NCBI GenBank assembly: GCA_963795835.1
Contig: CAWCJC010000002.1
Coordinates: forward strand, 124,001 to 188,000
DNA: 64,000 nt
Direction: 5' to 3'
DNA from: JALYXI01 sp963795835
Lineage (GTDB): Bacteria > Acidobacteriota > Terriglobia > Bryobacterales > Bryobacteraceae
Below the pieces are notes generated by a model. The model had not been told where the DNA came from and ran no database searches. It saw nothing but the letters and a program-made list of their open reading frames with translations. A program made the translations under genes and the position numbers. This document shows, piece by piece, positions 36,771 through 46,668 of this stretch (the stretch's first letter is position 1; the number at the start of each line of letters is the position of its first letter).

Positions 36771-36793
36771 GGAGCAGTGACCGTCAGGGAACG
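36771..36793. repeat. REP-like repeat, left copy
   Basis: The 23-bp sequence GGAGCAGTGACCGTCAGGGAACG ends 8 bp before the transposase ATG. Its reverse complement recurs with two mismatches at 37298-37320. The core TGAC-C-GTCA is a small palindrome. Paired, inverted short repeats next to a REP-associated transposase are typical substrates of that enzyme. Confidence 0.65.
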
Positions 36794-36801
36794 TTTTTGA
36801 C

Positions 36802-37450
36802 ATGCGTTATCTCATCACTTTCACCTGCTACGGCAGCCATGTGCATGGCGACAGTCCGCTTTCCGTCGATGCCGGACACAATTTACCGGGCAGCCGGTTC
36901 GTGGATGTCGACGCTCGAAAGGCGGAAATCGCGCGGGAACGTATGCATCAGGAGCCGTATTTTCTTGATTGCAGACGGCGAGTTGTGGTGCTTCTTGCAA
37001 TTCAGGAGACCTGTCGTTTTAGACAGCTGGGTGCTTTGGGCTGCACATGTCCGAACAAATCATGTGCATGTCGTTGCCGAAGCGGAAGTGCGGCCTGAGT
37101 TGTTGATGAATGCGTTTAAGTCGTATGCAAGCCGTGCTTTGAACCGGGCTGGGTTTGATTTTCCTGATCGGAAACGCTGGACGAAACATGGCAGCACGGT
37201 TTGGTTGTGGAGTGACCGGAGCGTGAGTGACGCTATGCGGTACGTGGCTTATGAGCAAGGGGAGGCCATGGCGTTGTTTTTAAGGGAGACAGAAAGGCGT
37301 TCCCTTACGGTCACTACTCCGAGTGAGGTGTGCGATGGAGTTGGGGTGTGCAGTGGGGTTGAGGTGCGCGATGGGGTTGGGGTGTGCGATGGAGTTGGGG
37401 AGTGCGTGGGGTTGGGGTTGCGATGGAGTTGGGGGGTGCGATGGAGCTGA
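36802..37450 (+). pseudogene. REP-associated tyrosine transposase (Y1/IS200-like), +1 frameshift
   Basis: The first frame gives MRYLITFTCYGSHVHGD, an AIQETCRF segment and the family core. The second gives WVLWAAHVRTNHVHVVAEAE with the His-x-His metal motif of HUH nucleases, then FKSYASRALNRAGFD with the candidate catalytic Tyr. One extra T in TTTT near 37017-37020 joins them. Such transposases cut and rejoin REP hairpins as single-stranded DNA. The coding C-terminus carries one REP copy and a degenerate 18-bp tandem repeat. It is bounded by inverted repeats, so it looks like a self-contained mobile unit. It may be inactive or mis-sequenced. Confidence 0.8.
37298..37320. repeat. REP-like repeat, right copy (inverted)
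   Basis: This copy is the reverse complement of the left copy at 36771-36793, with 21 of 23 bases matching. It lies inside the transposase reading frame, encoding the segment RSLTVTTP, and is followed by the 18-bp tandem repeat. Confidence 0.6.
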
Positions 37451-37455
37451 GGGTT
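37328..37455. repeat. Degenerate 18-bp tandem repeat in the transposase 3' end
   Basis: Units close to GTGTGCGATGGAGTTGGG repeat about six to seven times, the first four nearly in register at 37328, 37346, 37364 and 37382. Because 18 is a multiple of three, the frame stays open and encodes Cys-Asp-Gly-Val-Gly-Val-like repeats. This looks like a minisatellite grown by slippage at the end of the mobile unit. Confidence 0.65.
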
Positions 37456-37462
37456 AGTCGCC

Positions 37463-38449
37463 CTATCGCTTTTTCCCTGGTCTTTCGCTGAGCGCTTGGT
37501 TTAACGCTTTCGCCGCCACCGGGGCCATCAGACGATAGCCCTTCGCATTCGGGTGCAGTGCGTCATCTGAGAGCTGAGGGTCCAGCATGCCGCCCTGTGA
37601 GAGCGGCGTGAAGTAATCGGCGTACACGTAGTTGTTGCGCAGGCAGAACTCCTGCATCCACTTGTTAACTTGCGCAATTTCAGACGGCGGGCGTTCCGTA
37701 CGCCGTGCCTCGCCAATCGGCAAAAGACTCGCGAACACCGGGATGATGTTGTTGGCGCGGCACAGGTCCGCCATCATGGCCAGATTGTTCTGAATCGTGC
37801 GGGTGGGCGTGCCGCGAGCGATATCGTTGATGCCGCCCATCACGATCATCACGCGCGGGTGCAGATCGAGCACATCGGCTTTCATACGGCCCAGCATCTC
37901 GCCCGTTACCTGTCCGCTGATGCCGCGGTTGATGTAGTCCTTACCCGTAAAGTACTCGTTCAAGCGCCAGAAATCCGTAATGCTGTCGCCCATGAAAACC
38001 ACACGGGTTTGGTTCGCGGAGGGAAGCGGCAGGCGGTCATTTGCTTCAGCGTAACGGCGCAGATTATCGCGGTCCGGGCTGCGCAACTGACGCTGATTTC
38101 GGTCCAGAAGTTCGCGAACCACGACGTCCAGGTGTTCGACGTCGTCGCGCAGTTCGACAAATTGCCGCCGCGGTGTTTCAGGAAGCGGGTAAGGCTTCGG
38201 CATCGCATCGGCCAAAGCCAGGTAAGCGCGGGCTTCCTGTAGAAATTCGTAATTCAGGGGCAGGTTGTTCGAAGAGGAATGCAGCTTCATTAAAGTCGCG
38301 CGAGAGTTTTCCGCAAGTACCGCGCTGGTTTTTGCCAGACCGGGAACGGCGGCCGCGGTCGACTCCATTAGCTGACTGATTCTCTCGGGAAGACTGGGCG
38401 CGGGCGTCTGCGAGGCTGCTTGAGCAAGAAGAAGAAAAGGAATGAGCAT
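37463..38449 (-). CDS. Secreted SGNH/GDSL-type hydrolase
   Basis: The 328-residue protein has a short signal-like N-terminus, a helical region to about residue 145, then a GDSL esterase domain. Block I is FMGDSITDFW with the nucleophile Ser. Block III is IVMGGINDIA with the conserved Asn. The C-terminal DDALHPNAKGY supplies the Asp-x-x-His pair. Family members deacetylate or de-esterify sugars or lipids. It overlaps the DUF3108 gene by one base and lies downstream of it on the minus strand. Confidence 0.82.
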   Translation of the reverse strand: MLIPFLLLAQAASQTPAPSLPERISQLMESTAAAVPGLAKTSAVLAENSRATLMKLHSSSNNLPLNYEFLQEARAYLALADAMPKPYPLPETPRRQFVELRDDVEHLDVVVRELLDRNQRQLRSPDRDNLRRYAEANDRLPLPSANQTRVVFMGDSITDFWRLNEYFTGKDYINRGISGQVTGEMLGRMKADVLDLHPRVMIVMGGINDIARGTPTRTIQNNLAMMADLCRANNIIPVFASLLPIGEARRTERPPSEIAQVNKWMQEFCLRNNYVYADYFTPLSQGGMLDPQLSDDALHPNAKGYRLMAPVAAKALNQALSERPGKKR

Positions 38450-39186
38450 CAGGATTTCTCGTCTTTATCTAACCGCAACGTGATGGTCCCGATGGTGAAC
38501 TGCAGCCGGATTTGAATCTGTACCGGAACGCGGCGCGCATCGTCGGTAAGCCAGACATGCAGATGGCCAGGGCGTTTAAAGAGGACGTCGTTGAACGCAT
38601 AGACCTCGTAATCGATGCACTTGCGAGCCCCTAGCGGCGTCTTAATCTCCTCGCGCCGGTGCGACTCCACCTTGAGCATCACGGTCTTCTTGCCGTCACT
38701 TACCGGGATCGTCGTGCTCTTGCCGGGTTCGAGCGACAACGTGCGTAATTCATAAAGGCCGCCGATAATATCGTGAACACAGGCGGGAATTTCCGTTTCG
38801 TGCGTCACCACGGCATTGTTGGTCAGATCGCGTTCGCGGTAACTGGCCTTGTGCGTGGAGGCGTCGTAGACCACTTTTGTTTCGCGATTGCGGCCGGCTT
38901 CATGGGCGGTCATAAAGGATTGTTCGGCGCAAAGACTGCCCTTGTATTCGGACGTGTAGTCATCGTTGACATGGAACAATCTGGAAACCAAACCTGTCGA
39001 TTCCAAATGGAGTTTCGCTTCCATCTCAGATCGTTTTTCCGAAGCGGGCGGCGGTCCCGACGAAAGCTTCGCCCTTCCAGCGGGCACCAAACGCCACTCC
39101 ACGGCGTATTCCAGGGTCTCCTTCTGGCGTGTCTGCGCCTGAAGTAGGGCGGCCAGCAGCACCAAGGAGAGCAACGCTTTCGACAT
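38449..39186 (-). CDS. DUF3108-like secreted protein
   Basis: I chose ATG 39186, giving MSKALLSLVLLAALLQAQ, a clean Sec signal peptide; the frame is open to 39261. The mature protein is beta-rich and contains EYAVEWRLVPAGRAKL and VHDIIGGLYELRTLSLEPG, the pattern of DUF3108 envelope proteins of unknown function. It ends at the start of the SGNH hydrolase gene, so the two are expressed together. Confidence 0.75.
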   Translation of the reverse strand: MSKALLSLVLLAALLQAQTRQKETLEYAVEWRLVPAGRAKLSSGPPPASEKRSEMEAKLHLESTGLVSRLFHVNDDYTSEYKGSLCAEQSFMTAHEAGRNRETKVVYDASTHKASYRERDLTNNAVVTHETEIPACVHDIIGGLYELRTLSLEPGKSTTIPVSDGKKTVMLKVESHRREEIKTPLGARKCIDYEVYAFNDVLFKRPGHLHVWLTDDARRVPVQIQIRLQFTIGTITLRLDKDEKS

Positions 39187-39281
39187 GAACAAGCAGTTTC
39201 TCACGTTACTGAGACGGATAGAGAAGCGAATTCGGTACTTTTTGCATGAGGAAGTGGCCAAGACGGTAGCCTAGGGTAGGA

Positions 39282-40682
39282 ATGAAAGACCGGATTCGCA
39301 AACTGAACGAGATGCCGGAGCGGGCAGAAGCGCGCTATGTACTCTACTGGGCCCAGATGAACCGCCGCGTGCCTTCGAACCAGGCGCTGGAATATGCGGC
39401 GGAACAGGCCAACAGACTTGCGTTGCCACTGCTGGTGTACGAGGGCCTGGGAAACACTTACCAATACGCGAACGATCGGCTTCACACCTTCATCATCGAG
39501 GGCGTGCCCGATACGGAAAAGCGCTTGAAGGCCCGCGGCATTGGCTATGGTTTCTATCTGCGGCGGCGCAAGACAGACGCAAACAACATCCTTTACAAAG
39601 CCGCAGAACATGCGGCCCTGGTGGTGACCGATGACTACCCGGTGTTCATCGCGCCTATCCATAATGCGAGCGTTCCTCAGAAGATCGGCGTAGCGTTTTA
39701 TGCGGTGGACGCCAGTTGCATCGTCCCCATGAGCCGTCATGAGAAGCGGAATTACGGCGCTTACACCATCCGGCCGCGGATCACCAAGATGCTGCCGGAA
39801 TATTTGGCGCCGGTGGAGGAAGTGAAGCTTCAGCACAAGTGGAAGGAGGGGCATCCGGAGTGGCATGTCGAGGTAAGCGCGAAGAATGTGGCCGAGCTTG
39901 TGGCGAGTTGCGAAATCGACCACGGTGTGGCCCCTTCCTTGAGTTTTCGCGGCGGCCAAAGCGAGGCGGAACGGCTACTGGACCTGTTCCTTGAAGAACA
40001 TTTGCGTACCTATGCGAAGGATCGCAATGAGCCAAGCAAACACGCGACTTCGCACATGAGCCCGTATCTGCATTTCGGAATGATCTCCAGCCTTCACATC
40101 GCCTTGCGCGCGAAGGATTACGCCGCGGAGCATCGCCTGGTTGCGAGTGAATATCTGGAGGAATTGATTGTCCGGCGCGAGTTGGCGTTCAACTTCGCGC
40201 GCTTCACCCCGGATGTGCAGAATTTGAGCGCGCTTCCCGATTGGTGCCGGCAGACGATGGCGAAGCACGCCCACGACAAGCGCGACCCCGTATTCACCCC
40301 CGAGCAGTTGGAGCGCGCAGAGACCTACGACCCGCTCTGGAACGCCACGCAGAAAGAAATGCTGCTCCGCGGCAAAGTTCATGGTTATTACCGAATGTAC
40401 TGGGGCAAGAAGATTATTGAGTGGTCCGCTACTTACGAAGAGGCGCTCAAAACCATGATTTATCTCCACGACAGATATTGCCTGGACGGGCGCGATCCGA
40501 ACACATATACAAACATTTTGTGGTGTTTCGGGTTACATGATCGTCCCTGGGGAGAGCGGCCGATTTTTGGAAGCTTGCGTTACATGAGTTTTGACGGAAT
40601 GAAGCGGAAAACGAACATTGGCGCGTACATTGAAGAAGTTGCCGAGATGGAACGAACAGGGCGAGACCAAACAAAGCTATGA
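39282..40682 (+). CDS. phrB: Deoxyribodipyrimidine photo-lyase, class II
   Basis: The 466 residues belong to the class II CPD photolyases, a flavoenzyme family that splits UV-induced cyclobutane dimers with light. Features include VLYWAQMNRRVPSNQALEYA near the N-terminus, SPYLHFGMISSLHIAL in the FAD domain, and the class II hallmark YYRMYWGKKIIEWSATYEEAL with TNILWCFGLHDRPWGERPIFG. The ATG at 39282 is close to the oppositely oriented DUF3108 gene. It overlaps the epimerase gene by 4 bp. Confidence 0.93.
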   Translation: MKDRIRKLNEMPERAEARYVLYWAQMNRRVPSNQALEYAAEQANRLALPLLVYEGLGNTYQYANDRLHTFIIEGVPDTEKRLKARGIGYGFYLRRRKTDANNILYKAAEHAALVVTDDYPVFIAPIHNASVPQKIGVAFYAVDASCIVPMSRHEKRNYGAYTIRPRITKMLPEYLAPVEEVKLQHKWKEGHPEWHVEVSAKNVAELVASCEIDHGVAPSLSFRGGQSEAERLLDLFLEEHLRTYAKDRNEPSKHATSHMSPYLHFGMISSLHIALRAKDYAAEHRLVASEYLEELIVRRELAFNFARFTPDVQNLSALPDWCRQTMAKHAHDKRDPVFTPEQLERAETYDPLWNATQKEMLLRGKVHGYYRMYWGKKIIEWSATYEEALKTMIYLHDRYCLDGRDPNTYTNILWCFGLHDRPWGERPIFGSLRYMSFDGMKRKTNIGAYIEEVAEMERTGRDQTKL

Positions 40683-41578
40683 AGTGCATCGTTTCAGGGG
40701 GACGCGGCTTCATTGGCCGTCGCGTGGTGGAGACGCTGCTGCGTGACGGGCACTACGTCGCTGTGTGGAGCCGTGAGCCCAATCTGGAGACTCGCAACGC
40801 GGTGGGCGCGTTTTATTGGGACCCCTTGGGCGCAGAGCCGGCTGAGGAAAGTCTTACCCGCTATGATGCTGTGATTCATCTGGCAGGCGAGCCAGTGTCG
40901 CAGCGCTGGACGGCGGAGGCAAAGCAGAAAATCCGCGATAGCCGCGTGCTGGGCACCAAACGTCTGGTGGACGCGATCGCAAAGGTGGAGCATCGGCCGC
41001 AGGTTTTGGTGTGCGCGAGCGCGATTGGCTACTACGGGTCGCGTGGGGAAGAGCAGTTGGACGAGACTTCCTCGATGGGAACAGGATTCCTGGCGGAAGT
41101 GTGCCGCGATTGGGAAGCGGAAGCGGATCGCGCCGTGGACTTGGGGTTGCGCGTGGTAAAGCTTCGGATCGGAGTGGTTTTGGGAAAGGATGGCGGAGCA
41201 CTGGCCGCGATGCTTCCGGTGTTCCGCTCGTACCTGGGAGGCCGCTTAGGATCGGGCCGGCAATGGATGAGCTGGATCCACGTTGACGACCTGGCCGCGA
41301 TGGTGAAGTGGGCTGTGGAGGGCGAGGTTTCAGGTTTGGTAAACGGCGTAGCGCCGGAGCCGGCGCGCAACGCGGATTTCACGAAGGCTCTCGGAAAAGC
41401 GGTGGGCAAACCCGCGTTGTGGCATGTGCCGGCCGCTGTGCTTCACGTGGGGATGGGCGAAATGAGCGAGATGGTGCTCGGCAGCGCGAAGGTGGCGCCG
41501 AAGGTAGCGAGCAGTCTCGGATTTGAGTGGAAGGCGAGGAGTTTGGAAACGGCGCTCAAGGACTTACTGGCGAAATAG
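40679..41578 (+). CDS. TIGR01777-type NAD-dependent epimerase/oxidoreductase
   Basis: The 299-residue protein belongs to the SDR39U1/YfcH group of extended short-chain dehydrogenases. Visible motifs are the glycine-rich VSGGRGFIGRRVVETLL at the N-terminus, IHLAGEPVSQRW near residue 62, SAIGYYGSRGEE around 120, and RIGVVLGKDGGALAAMLPVF. Many members sit next to photolyases or DNA repair genes. The physiological substrate is unknown. It is coupled to the photolyase gene by ATGA. Confidence 0.86.
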   Translation: MKCIVSGGRGFIGRRVVETLLRDGHYVAVWSREPNLETRNAVGAFYWDPLGAEPAEESLTRYDAVIHLAGEPVSQRWTAEAKQKIRDSRVLGTKRLVDAIAKVEHRPQVLVCASAIGYYGSRGEEQLDETSSMGTGFLAEVCRDWEAEADRAVDLGLRVVKLRIGVVLGKDGGALAAMLPVFRSYLGGRLGSGRQWMSWIHVDDLAAMVKWAVEGEVSGLVNGVAPEPARNADFTKALGKAVGKPALWHVPAAVLHVGMGEMSEMVLGSAKVAPKVASSLGFEWKARSLETALKDLLAK

Positions 41579-41617
41579 CGGTCAGGATTGACGGCAGACC
41601 AGCGCGAAGCGTTGGAA

Positions 41618-43411
41618 CTAACGCTGGTTCGCCTTCAATGTTTTCTTCCGCAGCCGGATACTGCTGGGTGTAACTTCTACCAACTCATCTTCCCGAATAA
41701 ACTCGATAGCCTGCTCAAGGCTCATCAGGCGCGGAGGAACCAGGCGCATTGCTTCATCCGCGCTGGAACTGCGCATATTGGTGAGCTTCTTTTCCTTTAC
41801 GATATTCACGTCCAGGTCGGCGTTGCGAGCATTTTCGCCCACAATCATCCCTTCGTACACTTCGGTTCCCGGTGTGATGAAGATGTCGCCGCGCTCTTGC
41901 AGATTCCAGATCGCATTGCCTGTCGCTTTGCCCTCGCGATCGCTCACCAGAGAACCGGTGGGGCGCGAGGGGATATCGCCTTGCCATTCCGTGTACCCGT
42001 TGAACAAAGAGTTCATGATCGCCATGCCTCGGGTGTCGGTCATGATCTCACTGCGCAGGCCGATCAAGCCGCGCGAGGGGATGTCGAACTCCAGGCGCAC
42101 GCGGCCGGAGCCGTGGTTCACCATCTTCGTCATCCTGCCTTTTCGCGAGCCCATCTTTTCCATGATTACGCCCAGGTTGCTCTCCGGACAATCGATGACC
42201 AGGAGTTCCACCGGCTCATGCATCTTGCCCTCGATGGTCTTCGTCACAATCTCCGGCTTGCCCACGCTCATCTCATGGCCTTCGCGCCGCATCATTTCAA
42301 TCAAAATCGCGAGTTGAAGTTCACCGCGGCCCATCACCTTAAACGCGTCGGGACCCCCCGCATGCTCCACCCGGATGGAAACGTTCGTCAACAGTTCGCG
42401 ATCCAGCCGGTCCTTCAGATTGCGGGATGTGACCAGCTTCCCTTCGCGTCCAACAAAAGGAGACGTGTTGATCGACATCGTCATCGCGATCGTCGGCTCA
42501 TCGATTTGAATTGTCTTGAGCGCGTGCGGCGTCTCCGGATTCGTGATCGTCTCACCGATCGTAATGCCTTCAATTCCGGCAAGTGCCAGCATGTCGCCTG
42601 GGACGCCGATCGTCTCATCAACGCGTTTCAGGCCCTGGAACGAAAACATCTTCGTGATGCGCGTTTTTTGAAGCGAGCCATCCAGTTTCACGATGCCGAC
42701 TTCATCATTCAGGCGCACCGTGCCCTCGAACACGCGCCCGATCGCCAGGCGCCCCAAATAGTCGCTGTAATCCAGATTTGCTACCAGAAGTTGCAGAGGG
42801 GCGGCCGCGTCACCAGTCGGAATCGGGATGTGTTTCAGAATCGCTTCAAATAGGGGCTCCAACGTCTCTGACGGATCTTCCAGCGTGTTCTTCGCGATGC
42901 CGGCGCGCCCGTTGGTATACATTACGGGAAAATCCAACTGGTCCTCGGTCGCATCAAGATCGATGAATAAGTCGTAGATCTCGTTCAGAACTTCCTGAAT
43001 GCGCGCATCCGGCCGGTCGATTTTGTTGATCACCACGATTGGCTTCAGGTGCTGTTCGAGCGATTTCATGAGCACGTAACGCGTCTGCGGCAGCGGGCCT
43101 TCGCTCGCGTCCACCAGCAGCATCACGCCATCGACAATCTTCAGCGCGCGTTCCACTTCACCGCCGAAATCGCTATGGCCAGGCGTATCAACGATGTTGA
43201 TCTTCACGCCTTTGAAACTCAGACCCGTGATCTTGGCGAGAATCGTAATGCCGCGCTCGCGCTCCAGGTCGTTTGAATCCATCATGCGGTCAGCGGTCTC
43301 TTCATTGGCTCGAAACAGGCCGGCTTGCTTGAGCATGGCGTCGACAAGCGTAGTCTTGCCGTGATCGACGTGGGCGATAATCGCGATATTGCGCGTAGTT
43401 GTAGTGCTCAT
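41618..43411 (-). CDS. typA: Translational GTPase TypA/BipA
   Basis: The 597-residue GTPase has G1 AHVDHGKTTLVD, G3 DTPGHSDFGGE, and G4 NKIDR in the first 140 residues, then EF-Tu-like domains II and III and the BipA-specific C-terminal domain with GLIGLRSEIMTDTRG and the ANTPG-like loop. It binds the ribosome and supports 50S assembly and stress growth. It follows the ABC permease gene on the minus strand with a 16-bp gap, and no operon partner is clear. Confidence 0.95.
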   Translation of the reverse strand: MSTTTTRNIAIIAHVDHGKTTLVDAMLKQAGLFRANEETADRMMDSNDLERERGITILAKITGLSFKGVKINIVDTPGHSDFGGEVERALKIVDGVMLLVDASEGPLPQTRYVLMKSLEQHLKPIVVINKIDRPDARIQEVLNEIYDLFIDLDATEDQLDFPVMYTNGRAGIAKNTLEDPSETLEPLFEAILKHIPIPTGDAAAPLQLLVANLDYSDYLGRLAIGRVFEGTVRLNDEVGIVKLDGSLQKTRITKMFSFQGLKRVDETIGVPGDMLALAGIEGITIGETITNPETPHALKTIQIDEPTIAMTMSINTSPFVGREGKLVTSRNLKDRLDRELLTNVSIRVEHAGGPDAFKVMGRGELQLAILIEMMRREGHEMSVGKPEIVTKTIEGKMHEPVELLVIDCPESNLGVIMEKMGSRKGRMTKMVNHGSGRVRLEFDIPSRGLIGLRSEIMTDTRGMAIMNSLFNGYTEWQGDIPSRPTGSLVSDREGKATGNAIWNLQERGDIFITPGTEVYEGMIVGENARNADLDVNIVKEKKLTNMRSSSADEAMRLVPPRLMSLEQAIEFIREDELVEVTPSSIRLRKKTLKANQR

Positions 43412-43427
43412 GTTATGGCGGGAGGTT

Positions 43428-45891
43428 TTATTGTCCCATAGCTTGCTTACTTGCCAGGCGCGCCGGATAGATTCCCGCGACCACGGTTACCAACCAGACT
43501 GATCCCAAAGCCAACGCAAGCAATCGAACGGGAGGATGGAACTGGATGGTCCAACCGAAACTCTGCTGGTTTACGACATAGATCAATACATAACTCAGCG
43601 CGAACCCTAGCGCCAGGCCAAGTATGTCGGCCAGCAGGCCCATCAGGCCCGCTTCGATCAGAATCATGCCGCGAATCTGTTGTTTTGCGCCGCCTAAGTA
43701 ACTCAGAAGCTTCAATTCCTCACGGCGTTCCAGAACCAAAGCCAAGAGCGAGTTTGCCGCTCCTAACATCGCCACCAGAATCGCTACCGCTTCAAGAGCA
43801 TAGGTCACCGCAAATGTCCGGTCGAAGATCTCGATTGCTCCGGCGCGCAGCGTCTGATTGGGCGCAATATCGATCGCGTATTCGGCGGTGCGGTCGGCGG
43901 CTGCGCGCTTCACTGCATCTACGGATACTCCCGGCTTCAAGTAGATCGCCAGGTTCGTCGGTGCAAGCCCCGGCAGATAGCGCGTGAGCGTGGCGCGGTC
44001 TAGCAGCACGAAGCCGCGCTCGCTCGAATAGTCATAGTAGATGCCCGCAACGCGTAAGTCCGCTTCCTGGTCCCCTAGCCGGAGCTTGAACTCCGAACCT
44101 TGGTGAAGCCGGTGTTTACTGGCGAAAGCCTCCGTCACTAAGGCATTGTTCGAATTCTTCAATGAACGAATTGCCTGTTCCCGATCCTCACCGGGTAGAA
44201 AACGCTGGCGTCCATAACGGAGCAGAATGTCCGGATCGTCCGCGCCGAGCGATGCGTGTTGCCCTTCGAAGCGAATGTCGATCGCAGTAAAAGAATCGAG
44301 CGCTTCCACGCCGGGAATGTTGCGCAAGAGGGCGGGAACTTCGGCCGGCAGTGGCGGATACACACCGGCGACCGAAAGCCCGGATGAGCGAACGTAAAGG
44401 TCCGCGCGCAACTGGTTATCCAACCATGCGATCACGGTCTCGCGAAAGCTGCCGACCATAATGGCGACGCTCGCCATCATCGCGACAGCCGTCGCCAGGG
44501 CCGCAATCACCACTGAGGTTCGACGGAGCGAGGTGACCAGTGAGCGCCCGGCAAGCAGGCCCACGGCGGAAAAAAGGCCGCGCAACAAAGGCGAGAGCGC
44601 GGCGACGCCGCCCAACACCAGCGGAGGAGCTGCGAACGCCGCGGCGGAAATAAACAGGAGAACCGCAAAATACCCGAATAGGGGGCGGCCGCCCACCGAC
44701 TCCTGCGCACTCGCTGCGGCGCCGAACAACAAGAAAACGAGCGAAGCCGCCAAATTACGGACTGTGTGGCTTCGAAACACTGTTTCGCGAGACCCGCGGC
44801 CCATGGCTTCCGTGGGAACCACAGCCATTGCCTCCATGGCGGGCGCGAGCGCGGCCAACCCCGAGATCACGATGCCCGTGAGCGCGGCTGAAATCGCTGT
44901 CGGCCAAGTCAGTGCAATCGCCGCGGGCCGGCTGGAGGCGTAAAGGGAGTTCACTGTGGCCGAAATCATTCCCACTAAACCTTCCGCCATTGCCCGCCCC
45001 AGCAATACGCCCGCCGCGCCCCCCGCCACACCGAACAGCAGCGCTTCGCACACGAAGAAACGGAACACGGTTGCGCGCGATGTCCCGATCGCGCGCAGGA
45101 TGCCGATCTCCGGCCGCCGCCGCACGACGCTAACCGAAATCGTGTTGTAAATCAGAAACGCACCCACCACCAGCGAGATATAACTGAGCACGCGCAGATT
45201 CCAGCGGAATGCGCGCAGCATCCGTTGATTCTCCACCCCGCGGGTGCCCGGCTTGTCGATCAAAATGCCCGTGCCCACGGCGGCGCGAAGCGCGGCTTCT
45301 ACTCTTCCAAAGTCTTCGTGCGGGCCAACAGTTATGTCGATGCGGTCCAGCTTTCCATAGCGAGCCAGAACACGCTGCGCTTCCGCGATATCGAGCACCA
45401 GAAACTCGGCCTCTTTCGCGGCCAGTAACGGAGCAACGGTGAAGGTAGCCAGCTCCGGCGGGAAGCTTCAGTGTGAGCGTTCCGCCCGAATGCACGCGAA
45501 GCCGTTTCGCCAGCGCCTCGGTCACGATGATGTTATCCGTGGTGGAATCAACGCCGTACAGAGTCGTGTAGATTTTTTGGGCGGTCATCACAGGAGTTTC
45601 GATCACGGGCGAAGCATGCAGGCTGAATGGCAGTTGCGCTACCACCGCCATCGCTCTTTCATCGAGGCCGCCGTTCGCCGAAAGCTGTAGATCTACTTTG
45701 CCGGTTAGAGTGGTCAACGACGATTCGAACGATCCCGACGCGGCATCGCCCGCCAACTCGATTCCGATGACCACGGCGACCCCGAGTGCTACGGCAATCA
45801 GCGTGAGGGCTGTCCGAAGCGGCTCTTCGAGAAGCGGCCGGACCACAATTCGCCAGAAAATTCGCAAACCGCTAAACAACCCTGCCGTCAC
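43428..45891 (-). pseudogene. ABC transporter permease of the FtsX/MacB/LolC type, +1 frameshift
   Basis: The N-terminal frame gives RPLLEEPLRTALTLIAVALGVAVVIGIELAG, a transmembrane start, and a periplasmic region to TLTLKLPA. The C-terminal frame covers LVLDIAEAQRVLARYGK through eight more hydrophobic segments, ending GIYPARLASKQAMGQ. Removing one G from GGG at 45460-45462 gives LKLPPELATFTVAPLLAAKEAEF, so the join is well defined and the protein is about 820 residues. The start is probably GTG 45891, overlapping the ATPase end; a frame to 45915 also exists. The family exports lipoproteins, peptides or drugs from the inner membrane. Confidence 0.82.
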
Positions 45892-46534
45892 GCATGTAGA
45901 TACGATGCGACGCAATCGCCGCGGCTTCTTCAGAATGCGTGGCCATCAGGACGGCTGCCCCGAAATCACGCGCGGCGGCCTGAATCAACTCCAGAACTTG
46001 AGCGCCGCTTGCGGTATCGAGGTTGCCCGTGGGTTCATCGGCAATCAGCAGATGGGGACGATGCACCAGCGCGCGCGCTACCGCGACGCGCTGCATCTGT
46101 CCGCCCGAAAGCTGGTGCGGATACGAAAGCAGCTTATCCGGCAAGCCGACCCAATCCAGGCGCTCCCGCGCCGTTTTGCGCGCGTTCGGGGAGCCGGCCA
46201 GCAGCAGCGGCAACTCCACATTCTCGGCGGCGGTGAGCGTCGGCAATAATTGAAAAAACTGAAACACGAAGCCGATCTTCGTTCGACGCAAGTGGGTAAG
46301 CCGCGCATCCGTAAGAGCCGCCGTAGATTCGCCATCGATCCGCACCTCGCCGGAAGTCGCGAAATCCATCGCGCCCGAAAGATTCAGCAGAGTCGATTTG
46401 CCGCACCCGCTCGGACCGAGTAGCGCGGTTACTGTGCCGGCTTCGGCGTCGATGGAAACACCGTGCAAAGCCGTTAAGGGTTGCCCAACGGAGTTATAGG
46501 TCTTTGTGACATTGCGGATTTCCAGGCGGGCCAA
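45872..46534 (-). CDS. ABC transporter ATP-binding protein, LolD/MacB type
   Basis: The 220 residues have Walker A GPSGCGKST, Q-loop FVFQFFQLLPTLTAAENVELP, signature LSGGQMQRVAVARAL, and Walker B LLIADEPTGNLD, the hallmark of the MacB/LolD/FtsE cluster. It powers the downstream FtsX-type permease, with which it overlaps by about 20 to 44 bp. Together they form a two-gene exporter, with no adaptor protein adjacent. Confidence 0.93.
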   Translation of the reverse strand: MARLEIRNVTKTYNSVGQPLTALHGVSIDAEAGTVTALLGPSGCGKSTLLNLSGAMDFATSGEVRIDGESTAALTDARLTHLRRTKIGFVFQFFQLLPTLTAAENVELPLLLAGSPNARKTARERLDWVGLPDKLLSYPHQLSGGQMQRVAVARALVHRPHLLIADEPTGNLDTASGAQVLELIQAAARDFGAAVLMATHSEEAAAIASHRIYMRDGRVV

Positions 46535-46668
46535 ACCTCAATTATCGCGAATCCTTATAGTCGCTCCGGGGTCGATGAGGCGCGCTTCCACGGCAAGCGG
46601 ATCGCGAAGATCGCCGCGGCTTTGAAATCCGCGCGTGTCTAGCCATGTTTCGCGCTTAAGATGTTTGC

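Noticed and set aside
41588..42853. 421-residue plus-strand ORF opposite typA
   Set aside because: It lies wholly inside typA on the other strand, with a His/Arg/Asp-rich translation typical of an antisense shadow in GC-rich DNA.
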